A stretch of 64,000 bases of DNA from Neobacillus cucumis (GCF_016908975.1 NZ_JAFBEX010000013.1:62001-126000), one strand, 5' to 3'. Numbered from the stretch's first letter, positions 16,742 to 25,970 are shown. Made by a program: numbers and translations. The notes: generated by a model from the sequence alone, not told the origin.

Positions 16742-17332
16742 TTAACGGTACCGCTCTTCTTTAAATGGATTTGCTGTCATCGAATAGCCAAGCTCTTCCC
16801 AAAAACCAGCCTCGTCTACTTTCATAAACTCAATCCCTGAAACCCACTTTGAACCTTTCCATAGATAAAATACTTCTGGTGGAATAAACCTTAGTGGATA
16901 ACCATGTTTTGGATCAATATTTTGCCAATCATGATTTTTATCCTTCCAACGGTATACAAACAAAGAATCGTCCCCTAATAAAGGCTCTAGCGGCAGGTTT
17001 GCAGAATAACCAAATCTGTCCCCATTGTAGTAACCGTAAATTTTAATGTATTTTACACCTTCATTAATTTCAACAAATTTCAATAGCTCTCTAAGTGCAA
17101 TTCCTTCAAAAGTTGTATCAAATTTAGACCAGGTGGTAACACAATGCATGTTAACGCTTGATATGGTCTTTGGAAGCTCCATGATTTCCTTATAGGATAA
17201 GGACTTTTCTTCCTTCACCTCACCAAAAAGTCTTAATTTCCATGTGGTTTCATTAAACTCGGGAACTTCCCCTGTGTGCAGTATTGGCCATTTTTCTGTT
17301 TCGAATTGGCCAGGTGGAAGCTGCTTTTTCAT
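16742..17332 (-). CDS. Sulfite oxidase-like molybdopterin oxidoreductase (YuiH-like)
   Basis: 196 aa from ATG at 17332 (MKKQLPPGQFETEKWPILHT); the longer frame from 17353 lacks a better ribosome binding site. It holds only the oxidoreductase molybdopterin-binding domain. The molybdenum-ligand cysteine is in NMHCVTTWSKFD, with the pterin-binding text GYSANLPLEPLLGDDSLF and the end motif HGYPLRFIPPEVFYLWKGSKWVSGIEF. There is no dimerisation or haem domain and no signal peptide, so it is a short cytoplasmic member. The physiological substrate is not known from the sequence. Confidence 0.85.
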   Translation of the reverse strand: MKKQLPPGQFETEKWPILHTGEVPEFNETTWKLRLFGEVKEEKSLSYKEIMELPKTISSVNMHCVTTWSKFDTTFEGIALRELLKFVEINEGVKYIKIYGYYNGDRFGYSANLPLEPLLGDDSLFVYRWKDKNHDWQNIDPKHGYPLRFIPPEVFYLWKGSKWVSGIEFMKVDEAGFWEELGYSMTANPFKEERYR

Positions 17333-17353
17333 CTTACACCATCCCTTTTTCAT

Positions 17354-17790
17354 CTTAAACGTTAAATTAAATCACAGTGCTTTGTATAGTATCCATCAAA
17401 ATAATGAAAGCATACTGTAGTCAAATCCGTTATTTGAGATTTACCTAAAGTTAGGAACCAGTATATTCATATTCTAATGTATAAGGCCTTCACATAATGG
17501 ATGTGTTATATCATAAGTTTTCTATGCTTTTTATAGGACCATGTTGATAGAAGCACGTCTTTTTATTGGATATCTCTGTTTATTAATATTTAGAAATGAA
17601 ATGCCATCACACTTTTCATCACATTTTTTACGTTAAGCAGGACATTCTAAGGTTACTTTGGTGTAATGTTAAATTTTATTTCCACAATAAAAAACTAATT
17701 AAGTTTTTAATGAATAATGATTAATGCGATTGCCTTTTTTATAATTGACATAATCACACTATACGAAACTTGGTAAGGAGCTTGAATTAG
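17354..17790. other. AT-rich gap between divergent genes
   Basis: No coding frame was found. It must contain promoters for the genes at 17332 (-) and 17791 (+). I see no clear operator or RNA structure. Confidence 0.4.
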
Positions 17791-18234
17791 GTGGCTAAAT
17801 CAAAAGAAGTATTACTATGGAGTATTGCTCTTCCTGGCTTTGGTCAATTTTTAAATGGCAAACTAATAAAAGGTATTGTTTTTGTATTCTTAGAATTCCT
17901 TATAAATGTAAATGCAAATTTTAATGTTGTTATAATTTCTAGTTTTCATGGAGAAATCGAAAAAGCCATTGCTCAAACTGATTACTTATGGCTAATGTTT
18001 TACCCTTGTTTATACTTTTTTGCTATGTGGGATGCTTATAAAGATGCTGGTGGAGGAAATAGAAAATATTCTTATTTACCATTCGTTTTTTGTGCTTTCT
18101 TTGTAACAGTGGGGTGTATATATTCATCAACATTCAAGATATTCGGATTTTTATTTGGCCCAATATGGTTACCAATTTTGTGCGTGATACCAGGAATTTG
18201 GATAGGTCTTTTACTAATGAAAAAAAGCTATTGA
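17791..18234 (+). CDS. Small integral membrane protein, TM2-like
   Basis: 147 aa with a GTG start and AAGGAG 10 bases upstream. The N-terminus (LLWSIALPGFGQFLNGKLIKGIVFV) carries the PGxGQFxNG turn typical of TM2-type two-helix membrane modules. Two further hydrophobic pairs follow (LPFVFCAFFVTVGCIYSS and FLFGPIWLPILCVIPGIWIGLLL), with a conserved-looking WDAYKDA loop on the cytoplasmic side. Members of this group are often of unknown function. Confidence 0.65.
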   Translation: MAKSKEVLLWSIALPGFGQFLNGKLIKGIVFVFLEFLINVNANFNVVIISSFHGEIEKAIAQTDYLWLMFYPCLYFFAMWDAYKDAGGGNRKYSYLPFVFCAFFVTVGCIYSSTFKIFGFLFGPIWLPILCVIPGIWIGLLLMKKSY

Positions 18235-18423
18235 GGAACCTAAGAGCCAGTGTGAATTTAATTAGTATTCTTTTAACAAAAACTCTAATTAAATTATATA
18301 AATTGCAATAATTAATAAAGTTTGAGATTGTGACTAAATGTATTAATTAGAAATATCCCCTGAATAATTACCAATATTTTTGTCATTCTATAAGAGAAAA
18401 TAAATAATGAAGGAGCCTTTTGT

Positions 18424-19383
18424 ATGAACGTAAATGAGTTCGGCTTTCTTTGGTATCTTCAATCAAGTTCGAATATGGTTAATATTATTTTAAAAAATCT
18501 TATTGACACTGCTGAGGATAAAGATTTGAGAAGTGTTCTAGATGAAATCAATTCATTATCTACATTTCAAGAAAAAGAGGCTACAAAGATATTAAATGAC
18601 AGCGGTTATACTGAAACGCCATTTTTCAGTGAAGTGGATTTATATAACTCCTCAGTAAAGCTTTTTACCGATCAATTAATCATTGAAATTCTTAAGCATA
18701 TTACCGGAAATGGGATGCGGGTCCTCGCTTCGCAATATTCAGAACTAGCGGATATGAATGTAAAGAAATTCTTTAGTGAAGTCCTCACTAAGCTTATTCA
18801 AATTGATGGATCTCTTTTAGGTTTATTAAAAGAAAAGAACTTGTTACAAAACAGTCCATTTTTATACATGAAAGCACATGAAAGAGAGAGTAACCTGTTT
18901 AAGGTTGTATCTACACAATTGAGACCACTCAATGCGGTTGAATTGGGACATATGTACAGTGCACTTCAATGCAATAATGTTGGTGTTGCTCTATGCGCTG
19001 CTTTTGCTGATGTTGTAAAAGATGAAGAGTCAAAGCAATTATTTAATGAAGGCAAGAAATTAGCATTTCATCAAGCTGCTACTTTATCGGATATTTACAG
19101 GGAAAACGGAGTTAGTACTACAACTGGACTAGAGAGCTTCGTTCATAGGGTCCATGAATCTCCATTTTCAGATAAGTTAATGACGAACCTAATAATGTTT
19201 TTAAATCCTATTGGAATAATAAATTTACAAAACGCTGCTGTATCTAGTTATAAGAAGAATCATATCAAAATACTAAGTGAATTAATAGAACAGGTCCAAA
19301 GTTTTTCAGAAAAAGGGTTTAAACTATTGGTTAAAAAAGGTTGGTTTAATGAACCACCATTAACTAGTAGGTCAAATAAATAA
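18424..19383 (+). CDS. DUF3231 family protein
   Basis: 319 aa, ATG behind AAGGAGCC. Two repeats of a four-helix, ferritin-like layout: residues about 5-150 (VKLFTDQLIIEILKHITGNGM, FFSEVLTKLIQIDGSLLGLL KEKNLL) and about 165-310 (LGHMYSALQCNNVGVALCAA, KLAFHQAATLSDIYRENGV). This two-repeat design is what I know as DUF3231, common and multi-copy in Bacillaceae, with a suggested but unproven tie to spores. No partner gene lies next to it. Confidence 0.7.
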   Translation: MNVNEFGFLWYLQSSSNMVNIILKNLIDTAEDKDLRSVLDEINSLSTFQEKEATKILNDSGYTETPFFSEVDLYNSSVKLFTDQLIIEILKHITGNGMRVLASQYSELADMNVKKFFSEVLTKLIQIDGSLLGLLKEKNLLQNSPFLYMKAHERESNLFKVVSTQLRPLNAVELGHMYSALQCNNVGVALCAAFADVVKDEESKQLFNEGKKLAFHQAATLSDIYRENGVSTTTGLESFVHRVHESPFSDKLMTNLIMFLNPIGIINLQNAAVSSYKKNHIKILSELIEQVQSFSEKGFKLLVKKGWFNEPPLTSRSNK

Positions 19384-19990
19384 TTATAAACTGAATCCAA
19401 TAGTGTAAATAATAAAGAAGGATGAAAGCATCAGTTTTTTTTAGATAAAATTGAGGATATATTGTCGTACTTATTATACGGTTTTCCATTGAAATCTTCC
19501 TTTCTAGGCTTGAAAATCGGAGGCAGGTGCAAAAATCAGAATTAGGATTAATCTACCATGAGTGCTTCCCGTAAGGGAGCGACAGTTTGTGATGCACCGT
19601 GGTCGTTGGAGTCAGACTAACGGATGGGCTCAATGGCACCATAGTGTATCGACCTTCCTCTCCCAGCCTTAGAACAAGTATGGACGGATTCAATACATTT
19701 TCATTCTTTGTGGTGAAGAGCTGTTTTTAGCGATTCATGGATGGCTAACGGGGGCTTAAGTAATCACACTTCTCCTTTACAACATAATGTTCATGATTAA
19801 TTCTATATGTTGCATACAATTCCCTGCAAAAAATATGTAAATTAAGATAGAATGAATGGATAAAGGGAGCGCTAGAGCATTTGTTTAAACATTACCCAGG
19901 CTTAAGCCTGCTTTATAGCCTTCAAGGCTATTTTAACTTTTTAATTTGAGAGTGCAATATTAAATTCAGAATAATATTTATTTTTAAAAA
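19384..19990. other. Non-coding region with mobile-element-like debris
   Basis: No coding frame was seen. From 19550 to 19755 the sequence is GC-richer than its surroundings and reads like a structured non-coding end of an insertion sequence (CCGTAAGGGAGCGACAG, then ATGGATGGCTAACGGGGGCT near 19737-19757). I suspect a relic of an IS end but cannot name it. The hairpin repeat at 19898 follows. Confidence 0.35.
19898..19936 (+). repeat. Hairpin repeat, copy 2 (copy 1 at 8831)
   Basis: The palindrome AGGCTTAAGCCT is followed by TAGCC-TTCAA-GGCTA and TTTTAAC, so this copy can work as a terminator. It shares 27 identical bases with 8833-8859. Confidence 0.7.
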
Positions 19991-19996
19991 ATTCGG

Positions 19997-20025
19997 TTGG
20001 CAAATCGAGTTGATAGGTTTAAAAT
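19997..20025 (+). promoter_or_regulatory. leuA: Promoter of the leuA T-box transcript
   Basis: TTGGCA (19997-20002), a 17-base spacer, then TAAAAT (20020-20025). It lies just upstream of the T-box leader. Confidence 0.6.
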
Positions 20026-20039
20026 GATATATAATTAAA

Positions 20040-20302
20040 TAATAAGCAATGATTGGAAATAGTAGAAGGATGTATAAGTTATTCAGAGAGCCGATGGTTG
20101 GTGGGAATCGGTAGTTATTGCCTTTGAACTCATCCAAGAGCTACGTCCTGAACATTAAGTAGGGGTTGTCGGTTTTCTACCGTTATGTGGATAGGTGGTG
20201 TTAGCTGCCGAAAATGAGTGGATTAATTATGTGATGATTAATCAATTAGAGTGGTACCGCGAGCATGCCTCGTCTCTATTTTTTTATAGAGACGGGGCTT
20301 TT
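20040..20302 (+). promoter_or_regulatory. T-box leader (Leu) with terminator
   Basis: Stem I shows AGAGAGCCGATGG and the specifier region GAACTCATCC, where the codon CTC reads leucine. The T-box AGAGTGGTACCGCG (20248-20261) is the antiterminator bulge that pairs with the uncharged tRNA end. The terminator GCCTCGTCTCTA/TAGAGACGGGGC (20267-20298) plus T6 overlaps it. When tRNA-Leu is uncharged, the antiterminator forms and leuA is transcribed. Confidence 0.92.
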
Positions 20303-20332
20303 TTATATATTAAAAAAAGGAGTGTTTCTGAA

Positions 20333-21898
20333 ATGGCTAGAAAAATTTGGATGTTTGATACAACTTTAAGAGATGGCGAGCAAGTTCCAGGGGCTAAGTT
20401 GAATCTGTATGAAAAACTAGAAGTTGCACAGCAATTAAAGAAGCTGCAAGTTGATATAATCGAAGCTGGTTTTCCATCGTCTTCAGTTGGTGATTTTAAT
20501 GCTGTGAAAGAAATAGCCATGAAAGTAGGAAATACAGACGATATTATCATCACTGCGTTAGCAAGAGCAGTAGAGGCTGATATCGATGCAGTTTTTAATA
20601 GTATAAAATATGCTAAGAAGCCGTTAATCCATATAGTTTTAGGCTCTTCAGACATTCATGTGGATAAGAAATTTGGGAAATCGAAAAGTCAAATTTTAGA
20701 TATCGGTGTTGATGCAGTAAAGTATGCAAAAAGATTTCTACCAGATGTACAGTATTCATTAGAGGATGCGACTCGCTCTGAATTTGAATATTTATGGGCA
20801 ACGATTGAAGCTGTTGTAAAGGCAGGGGCTACCATTATTAATGTGCCCGATACAGTCGGATATGCCGAGCCGGATGAGTATGGTGAATTAATTTTTAAAA
20901 TAAATGATCGCTTGAAAAATTTGAATGATAAAGTGCTTTTAAGTGTCCATTGTCATAATGATCTAGGTATGGCAACTGCTAATACGTTAGCTGCAATTAA
21001 AAATGGTGCGGATAAAGTTGAATGTACTATTAATGGCATTGGTGAGCGTGCAGGTAATGCTGCGCTTGAAGAGGTTGTAATGGCAATTAAAACGCGCTCA
21101 TCAGTCTATAATGCTTTCACAAATATTAATACAAAAGAAATCATAAAAACGTCTAGGTTGGTAAGTAGTCTAATGGGTCTTGATGTTCAAGTTAATAAAG
21201 CCATTACAGGAGATAATGCCTTTGCTCATTCTTCAGGTATACACCAAGACGGTTTATTAAAAGCAAGAGATGTTTACGAAATTATGAGTCCGACTGAAGT
21301 TGGTTTAGAGGATATGGAACTTGTTTTAACCGCTCGTTCTGGTCGTCATGCGGTGAAAAATGCGCTTGAAAAATTAGGTTTTAATGAGATGACCAACAAA
21401 CAATTTGAGGAGATATTTGAAGCTTTCCTTGAATTGGCAGATGTGAAAAAAGAAATATATAATCATGATTTGTATGTCATTGTTGAAAACTATTATGCAA
21501 AAAATGATATTAATAGTAATTTTAAGCACTATAGTGATAATTTTTATGAACTAATGGACTTGCAAGTGATTAGTAATACGAGTTTCCCGTCTGCAATTGT
21601 GAAGATTAAAAAGGGTGGCCAAATATTAAAAAGCAGTGCAGTTGGTTCTGGACCGATTGATGCTTTGTATTCAGCTATTACAGAAATTTGTGATTTAGAT
21701 ATTAAATTGAATGAATACAAAATTAGCAGTGTATCAAGAGGTAAGGAAGCATTTGGGAAAGTTAGGATTCAAGTGGAATATCGAGGGGAAAAATATGTTG
21801 CCAAAGCAACAGATACCGATATTTTGAAAGCAAGTGCAATTGCTTTTATCAGTGCTTTAAACAGTATTGTGGTTGATTCTTTACTTTCTGTTAAATAG
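20333..21898 (+). CDS. leuA: 2-isopropylmalate synthase
   Basis: 521 aa from ATG at 20333; the open frame reaching back to 20195 is the T-box leader, not protein. The HMGL-like TIM barrel (residues 4-270) has FDTTLRDGEQVPGAKLN, the metal-binding HCHNDLGMATANT and the signature NGIGERAGNAALEEVVMA. The C-terminal LeuA regulatory domain (about 385-520) is present. It condenses acetyl-CoA with 2-ketoisovalerate, the first step of leucine synthesis. It stands alone here rather than in an ilv-leu operon, among recombinase relics, so it may be a second or transferred copy. The Leu T-box supports the LeuA call over citramalate synthase. Confidence 0.9.
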   Translation: MARKIWMFDTTLRDGEQVPGAKLNLYEKLEVAQQLKKLQVDIIEAGFPSSSVGDFNAVKEIAMKVGNTDDIIITALARAVEADIDAVFNSIKYAKKPLIHIVLGSSDIHVDKKFGKSKSQILDIGVDAVKYAKRFLPDVQYSLEDATRSEFEYLWATIEAVVKAGATIINVPDTVGYAEPDEYGELIFKINDRLKNLNDKVLLSVHCHNDLGMATANTLAAIKNGADKVECTINGIGERAGNAALEEVVMAIKTRSSVYNAFTNINTKEIIKTSRLVSSLMGLDVQVNKAITGDNAFAHSSGIHQDGLLKARDVYEIMSPTEVGLEDMELVLTARSGRHAVKNALEKLGFNEMTNKQFEEIFEAFLELADVKKEIYNHDLYVIVENYYAKNDINSNFKHYSDNFYELMDLQVISNTSFPSAIVKIKKGGQILKSSAVGSGPIDALYSAITEICDLDIKLNEYKISSVSRGKEAFGKVRIQVEYRGEKYVAKATDTDILKASAIAFISALNSIVVDSLLSVK

Positions 21899-21951
21899 GT
21901 AATACCTCTCTTCTATTATGTTATTTCACTATAGACCATTAGAATTGAACA

Positions 21952-21983
21952 AAAATGGACTGTTTAAAACAGTCCATTTTCTT
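21952..21983 (+). terminator. Terminator of leuA
   Basis: AAAATGGACTGTTT pairs with AAACAGTCCATTTT around a short loop, followed by CTTGCTCTTT. The A tract before it allows use from the other side. Confidence 0.8.
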
Positions 21984-22154
21984 GCTCTTTAATCATTAAA
22001 GGGGCAGTATTCCTCCATAGTGCCGGCTAAACGTAAGAAAAATTGGCTTTCGGTACTGGAAAAACACTTTTTGCAATACTAATCACCATACCCGACTCCT
22101 GGGAGCTGCTGCATTCCCGTTTGTGGAAATTACTTTGCGCAGTAAGCATTTGTT

Positions 22155-22409
22155 TTACTTGCGATTCTCCCAATGCTCTTCAATCTCAAAATCCTCTTCA
22201 ATCATTCTTTTCAACTGTGTTTCATCCACATATTTAGGACCTTTAATTAAAACATTTAAAGCTTCTCGATAAGTATAGGCTGTGTTAAAGGATGGACAAT
22301 CAGAAAGCTTTTCGTATTCATTGCTCTTCCATTCCTTTTTTAGGTCCTCATATGCAATATCAAACCAAACAACCCTTAAACTGTTTATTGCGTAATCGTC
22401 AACTGCCAT
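22155..22409 (-). CDS. Hypothetical acidic protein, 84 aa
   Basis: I do not recognise the family. ATG at 22409 follows GAAGGGGG. The protein is acidic and helical, with many aromatic residues (VVWFDIAYEDLKKEWKSNEY) and a final EEDFEIEEHWENRK. It lies just downstream of the decayed recombinase on the same strand. Small proteins of this look are common in phage and mobile islands. Confidence 0.5.
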   Translation of the reverse strand: MAVDDYAINSLRVVWFDIAYEDLKKEWKSNEYEKLSDCPSFNTAYTYREALNVLIKGPKYVDETQLKRMIEEDFEIEEHWENRK

Positions 22410-22441
22410 TATTTTGCCCCCTTCGCTTTTGCATATAGGGT

Positions 22442-22971
22442 TTAACGTGGCACACCTGTTTGTTTAGAAATGTCATTGACACTTAATCCATTTTGTTCCC
22501 TATCTGCAAACAGCTTTAATGCCCTTTTGATTTCCTTTGTGTCCTGTCCTTTTCTTCCTAAGTGTTTCCCTTGTGCTTTCGCCCGTTCTCGCCCTTCTTA
22601 GGTCCGTTCATTGATGAAATCGCGCTCGAATTCAGCAATAGCTCCCAACATGGTAAACATGAGCTTTCCAGCCGGAGTTGAAAGTCAATCTGTTTCTTAA
22701 TGAATACAACACCGATGTTCTTCTCTTGTAATTCATGAACAATATTATGTAAGTCTCTTGTTGATCTGGCCAAACGGTCAATCTTATATACCACTAATTT
22801 GTCTCCTGCTCTTAAATACTCCATGGTTTTGTTCAGTTCGGGCCTACCAGTGTTCTTACCACTTTTCTTTTCGTGAAAAATCTTAGTGCATCCAACTTTT
22901 CTAATTGTTCATCTTGTAAGGAATAATCCTGATCCAAGCTACTTACCCTTGCATATCCCAAGTTCACTCAT
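22442..22971 (-). pseudogene. Serine recombinase (Tn3 resolvase type), several frameshifts
   Basis: Read from 22971 downward: the catalytic text GYARVSSLDQDYSLQDEQLE, then a frameshift, TGRPELNKTMEYLRAGDKLV and VYKIDRLARSTRDLHNIV, another shift near 22690, then KLMFTMLGAIAEFERDFINE, and the HTH end DGLSVNDISKQTGVPR-like text to a stop at 22442. All parts of a resolvase are recognisable but at least three frame changes break it. It differs from the relic at 8088, so two separate elements decayed here. Confidence 0.8.
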
Positions 22972-23239
22972 TTTTGACCATTCCCATCTAAAAGATATAT
23001 AACTTCCTGTACGACTGTTATAGACTAACTTTTAGATGGAAAACAAGGAAGAAAAAAAGAAAAAAACTTATATTTTCGTAGTGTACAAAACTTACACCTA
23101 TTAGGCACTGTTAAACAGTTATTATTCATTAACTAATCTGGAAAGAATATTACCGAATTGTTCATATTTCTTTAACTAAATTGTAAACACTACGGGATAA
23201 AATACGAGGAATTGGAGAAGGAAGTGGTCGAAATCTTTT

Positions 23240-23800
23240 TTGATGACGTTATCTATAATAAAAACCTCCCTGGGTTCCCGTAAAAGACCTGATCTTTGTA
23301 TAGGGGAAACCGGTCTTTGGATCGACGCGAAACTTTCAAACGTTGCCTATTTTTCTGAGAAGGAACAAATCGAGAATTATACAAACCGGGATGACTGTAA
23401 GGAGTTATGGCTTCTTTGCCTCGATGCTATCGACAACGGAAGAGAATTCCCCATCGGCAATAAGAAAGTGAAGATTCTTTTTATCAAGAGCTACTATGAA
23501 GACTTACTGGAGATCGGAGGAGAGGATCGGATCGAACGTGCGGAATCGTTGAGAAAAGGGTCGATGAAATTCGAAAAACGACCACTAGCACCAAAAAGGC
23601 AAAAAATAAAACAGAAAATGCAATCATATAAGAGCAACTTATTTAAGCAAACATTTTTAATCACAGAATTAATCGGGACGAAAAAACAAACGGCTTACAC
23701 TTTTTTCTATAATATTCTTCCCAACAAACCAATGGTTAGCGCACAGAAGTATATCTATACAAATCATTTCCTTGCGCCGAACGATTCACCTCACGTTTAA
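23240..23800 (+). pseudogene. Fragment with PD-(D/E)XK nuclease-like motif
   Basis: The open frame shows RKRPDLCIGETGLWIDAKLS near residues 14-33: an Asp after Pro, then D-A-K, which fits the PD...(D/E)xK core of restriction-type nucleases. The text FSEKEQIENYTNRDDCKELW after it also suits that fold. Upstream, a different frame (EVVEIFFDDVIYNKNLPGFP, 23221-23281) looks like the same gene's earlier part, ending in TAA at 23281, so a frameshift near 23280 is likely. The C-terminal 60 residues are basic and look unrelated. I infer a broken nuclease gene; there is no methylase nearby. Confidence 0.4.
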
Positions 23801-24170
23801 TTTATAACCAAAATACTTTCCATTTTAAGGAGTATATAAGGTTTACCTTCTAGACACTTTACAATTGTTTGGAATTCCATACTTTTTAGCCCCTCGATGG
23901 TCTACAGCCACTCAGGAATGAAGGAAAAAAGCGCCATCTTTTTGAGAGCGTCTTATGCTTGTCGGGGCTGACCAAGGCGCTTGCGCTTTTCTAACTAGCA
24001 TGCAATGGACTTTTTTTAGACCATAATGTAATCTAGAGTAATTGAATATGTTGAACAAAGCTACATCCTTTATAAAGTTCTACGATCAGCAATCCGGTCA
24101 CTTCAAGGCAGTTGTTAAGATTGAATGCTGTTTGAGAATACATTAATTTTTTTAGTTAGGAGGTCCATCA
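23801..24170. other. Gap containing a Bacillaceae hairpin repeat
   Basis: No gene was seen. The hairpin repeat at 23925-23997 is the main content. The final bases hold TTAGGAGGT, the ribosome binding site of the next gene. Confidence 0.5.
23925..23997 (-). repeat. Bacillaceae hairpin repeat (GAAAAGCGCAAGCGCC type)
   Basis: On the minus strand it opens with AAAAGCGCAAGCGCCTTGGT and closes with ATGGCGCTTTTTTCC. AAGCGCC (23929-23935) pairs with GGCGCTT (23976-23982). Its opening is like that of the larger element at 51893. I know this family as repeated in Bacillaceae genomes; its role is not established. Confidence 0.6.
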
Positions 24171-24665
24171 ATGGACAATAACGATATATTAATTCGTTTG
24201 AGATATGCGCTAGAAATAAAAAATAAAGAAATGGCTGAGATTTTTAAACTTGGCGGGGTTGAAGTAACCGTACCAGAAGTGATTCAAATCCTCACAAAAT
24301 CAGATGACGAGTATGAAGATAATGATCAGATAAAATGTAATAACAGTATGTTTGATTCCTTTTTAAATGGTTTTATTATTTCTAAAAGGGGAAAACAGGA
24401 GCCAAAACCAGGACAGTCAAACACACCAGAACCGATTTCACCGAAGAGCGCAAACGTGAATAATCTCCTGTTAAAGAAAGTCAAAATAGCCTTAGCCCTA
24501 ACGACTGAGGATATGCTGGATATCTTTGATTTGGCCGGCATCAGAGTGTCAAAAGGAGAACTGAGTGCCTTATTAAGAAAAGAAGGACATAAGAACTATA
24601 AAGAATGTGGAGACAAATTCGCTAGGAATTTCTTAAAAGGGCTAGCCATTAAGTACAGGGGATAA
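24171..24665 (+). CDS. DUF1456 family protein (YehS-like)
   Basis: 164 aa with a very strong ribosome binding site (TTAGGAGGT). Two copies of the DUF1456 repeat: residues 2-72 (NDILIRLRYALEIKNKEMAE, ending FDSFLNGFI) and 97-162 (NNLLLKKVKIALALTTEDML, ending FLKGLAIKYRG), joined by a Pro-rich linker. The length and duplicate layout are as in the family. The function is unknown. The metallopeptidase gene follows after 18 bases, so the two may share a transcript. Confidence 0.85.
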   Translation: MDNNDILIRLRYALEIKNKEMAEIFKLGGVEVTVPEVIQILTKSDDEYEDNDQIKCNNSMFDSFLNGFIISKRGKQEPKPGQSNTPEPISPKSANVNNLLLKKVKIALALTTEDMLDIFDLAGIRVSKGELSALLRKEGHKNYKECGDKFARNFLKGLAIKYRG

Positions 24666-24683
24666 CGCAATTTAGGTGATGAG

Positions 24684-25391
24684 ATGATACATACCTATTT
24701 AGGTAAAACGATACTTTTTGAAATAAAATATAAAAACCGGACCTCCATCGGAATGACGATTGATAGCTATGGACATGTAGAAGTTCAGGCGCCGAAAGGG
24801 ACACCTAATGAAAGAGTGCTGAAAGTATTAGAGGAAAATTGGGATCGTATCCAGCAAAAATTGGAGGAAATGAAAGACAGGCTAAATGGACCGCAGCAAA
24901 AAGTCTATGAACATGGCGAGAACTTTCTTTATTTAGGAAACACCTATCCTATCGAAATCGTTCAAAATCAAAATATTGATCAAGACTATGTCGTGTTTGA
25001 GGAAGAAAGGTTACGAATTCATGTGAAGCAGCTGGAGGATGAGAAGATAAAACAGGCTCTAAAACGCTTTTATTATCAACAGTGTAAGGCATTAGTGGAG
25101 GGTAGGATCAAATATTATCAAAGCCACTTTAAAACAAAACCGCGTTCGATACGAATTACCGATAGTAAAACGACCTGGGGAACCTGTGATTCAAGACTAC
25201 AGCTAACCTTTAATTGGAGGCTGGCAATGGCACCACTTGAGGTAGTCGATTATGTCGTTGTGCATGAAATGTGCCATATGGTCCATCTGAATCACGACCG
25301 CTCCTTCTGGCGCCTTGTTGGAAAGATTATGCCTGATTATAAGGAAAAGGAAAAATGGCTGGCAGTATCAAATTGGAAAATGACTGTTTAG
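24684..25391 (+). CDS. YgjP-like (DUF45/M48-type) metallopeptidase
   Basis: 235 aa. The C-terminal half carries the zinc motif VVHEMCHMVHLNHDRSFW: HExxH (here HEMCH) with a third ligand histidine in the LNHDRSFW segment. The conserved KTTWGTCDSRLQLTFNWRL segment precedes it, as in YgjP and the SprT-like C-terminal protease domains tied to some type I restriction systems. The N-terminal half is a beta-rich region. There is no signal peptide, so it is cytoplasmic. The start ATG at 24684 has GGTGATGAG upstream. Confidence 0.88.
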   Translation: MIHTYLGKTILFEIKYKNRTSIGMTIDSYGHVEVQAPKGTPNERVLKVLEENWDRIQQKLEEMKDRLNGPQQKVYEHGENFLYLGNTYPIEIVQNQNIDQDYVVFEEERLRIHVKQLEDEKIKQALKRFYYQQCKALVEGRIKYYQSHFKTKPRSIRITDSKTTWGTCDSRLQLTFNWRLAMAPLEVVDYVVVHEMCHMVHLNHDRSFWRLVGKIMPDYKEKEKWLAVSNWKMTV

Positions 25392-25431
25392 TCGAAAACT
25401 TCTTGTGAATTTGCATTAGCACTCCAATTAC

Positions 25432-25970
25432 AAAAAAAGCATCTGCATTATGCAGTAACGGGTTCCGATATCTGTCACTTTTTATAAAAATGTCCTTATA
25501 TTTGTGATCAATTTTGTCCTGCAAAATTCAGGGTTTCCAAAGTGCCACCTAAGCATTTTATGGCCAAGGCACTCTTATAAAACTAAATGTTGATTTCATT
25601 GCTTTTGAAAAATAACCGGAAAAATTCCGTTTAAATTGGGAAATACCCATATTTCCTTAAAAATAAGCGGAGCTTTTCCGCTTATTAATTCTCTTACCTA
25701 CACGAAAATCAATAATAAAAAATAACAGAGCCAAGGCCAAAGAAAAACGCAGTTTTGCAGTCCAATTTACGAGGTAACAGAAATCTCTGTAACCTTACAT
25801 TTTGATATACAAATTGGACTACAGTTTCACGCCTATTTTTATAATTATTCGAGTTATATCAATAAAAAAATGACCATCAAATTAACATAAAAATTGATGG
25901 TCATTTTAATATACATTTTGGATTTTTGTGACAGGTAACAGAACCCGTTAATTATGCAGGTGCTTTTTTA
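25432..25970. repeat. About 540-bp non-coding element with 50-bp inverted ends and nested hairpins
   Basis: The left end (25432-25482) and the complement of the right end (25922-25970) share AAAAAAGCA-CTGCAT, then TAACGGGTTC, then CTGTCAC, with one small gap. Inside lie more inverted pairs: AAGCGGA/TCCGCTT (25667-25684), a pair built on GTCCAATTT/AAATTGGAC (25760 and 25811), and TGACCATCAA/TTGATGGTCA (25871-25904). No coding frame was found. It resembles a MITE-like element between two gene clusters. Confidence 0.65.

Noticed and set aside
20195..20332. Longer N-terminus for leuA
   Set aside because: The 46 extra codons cover the T-box and its terminator. ATG at 20333 has its own RBS and matches the family start.
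7600..25400. Intact prophage
   Set aside because: No capsid, portal, tail or lysis genes; only transposase, intron and recombinase relics.
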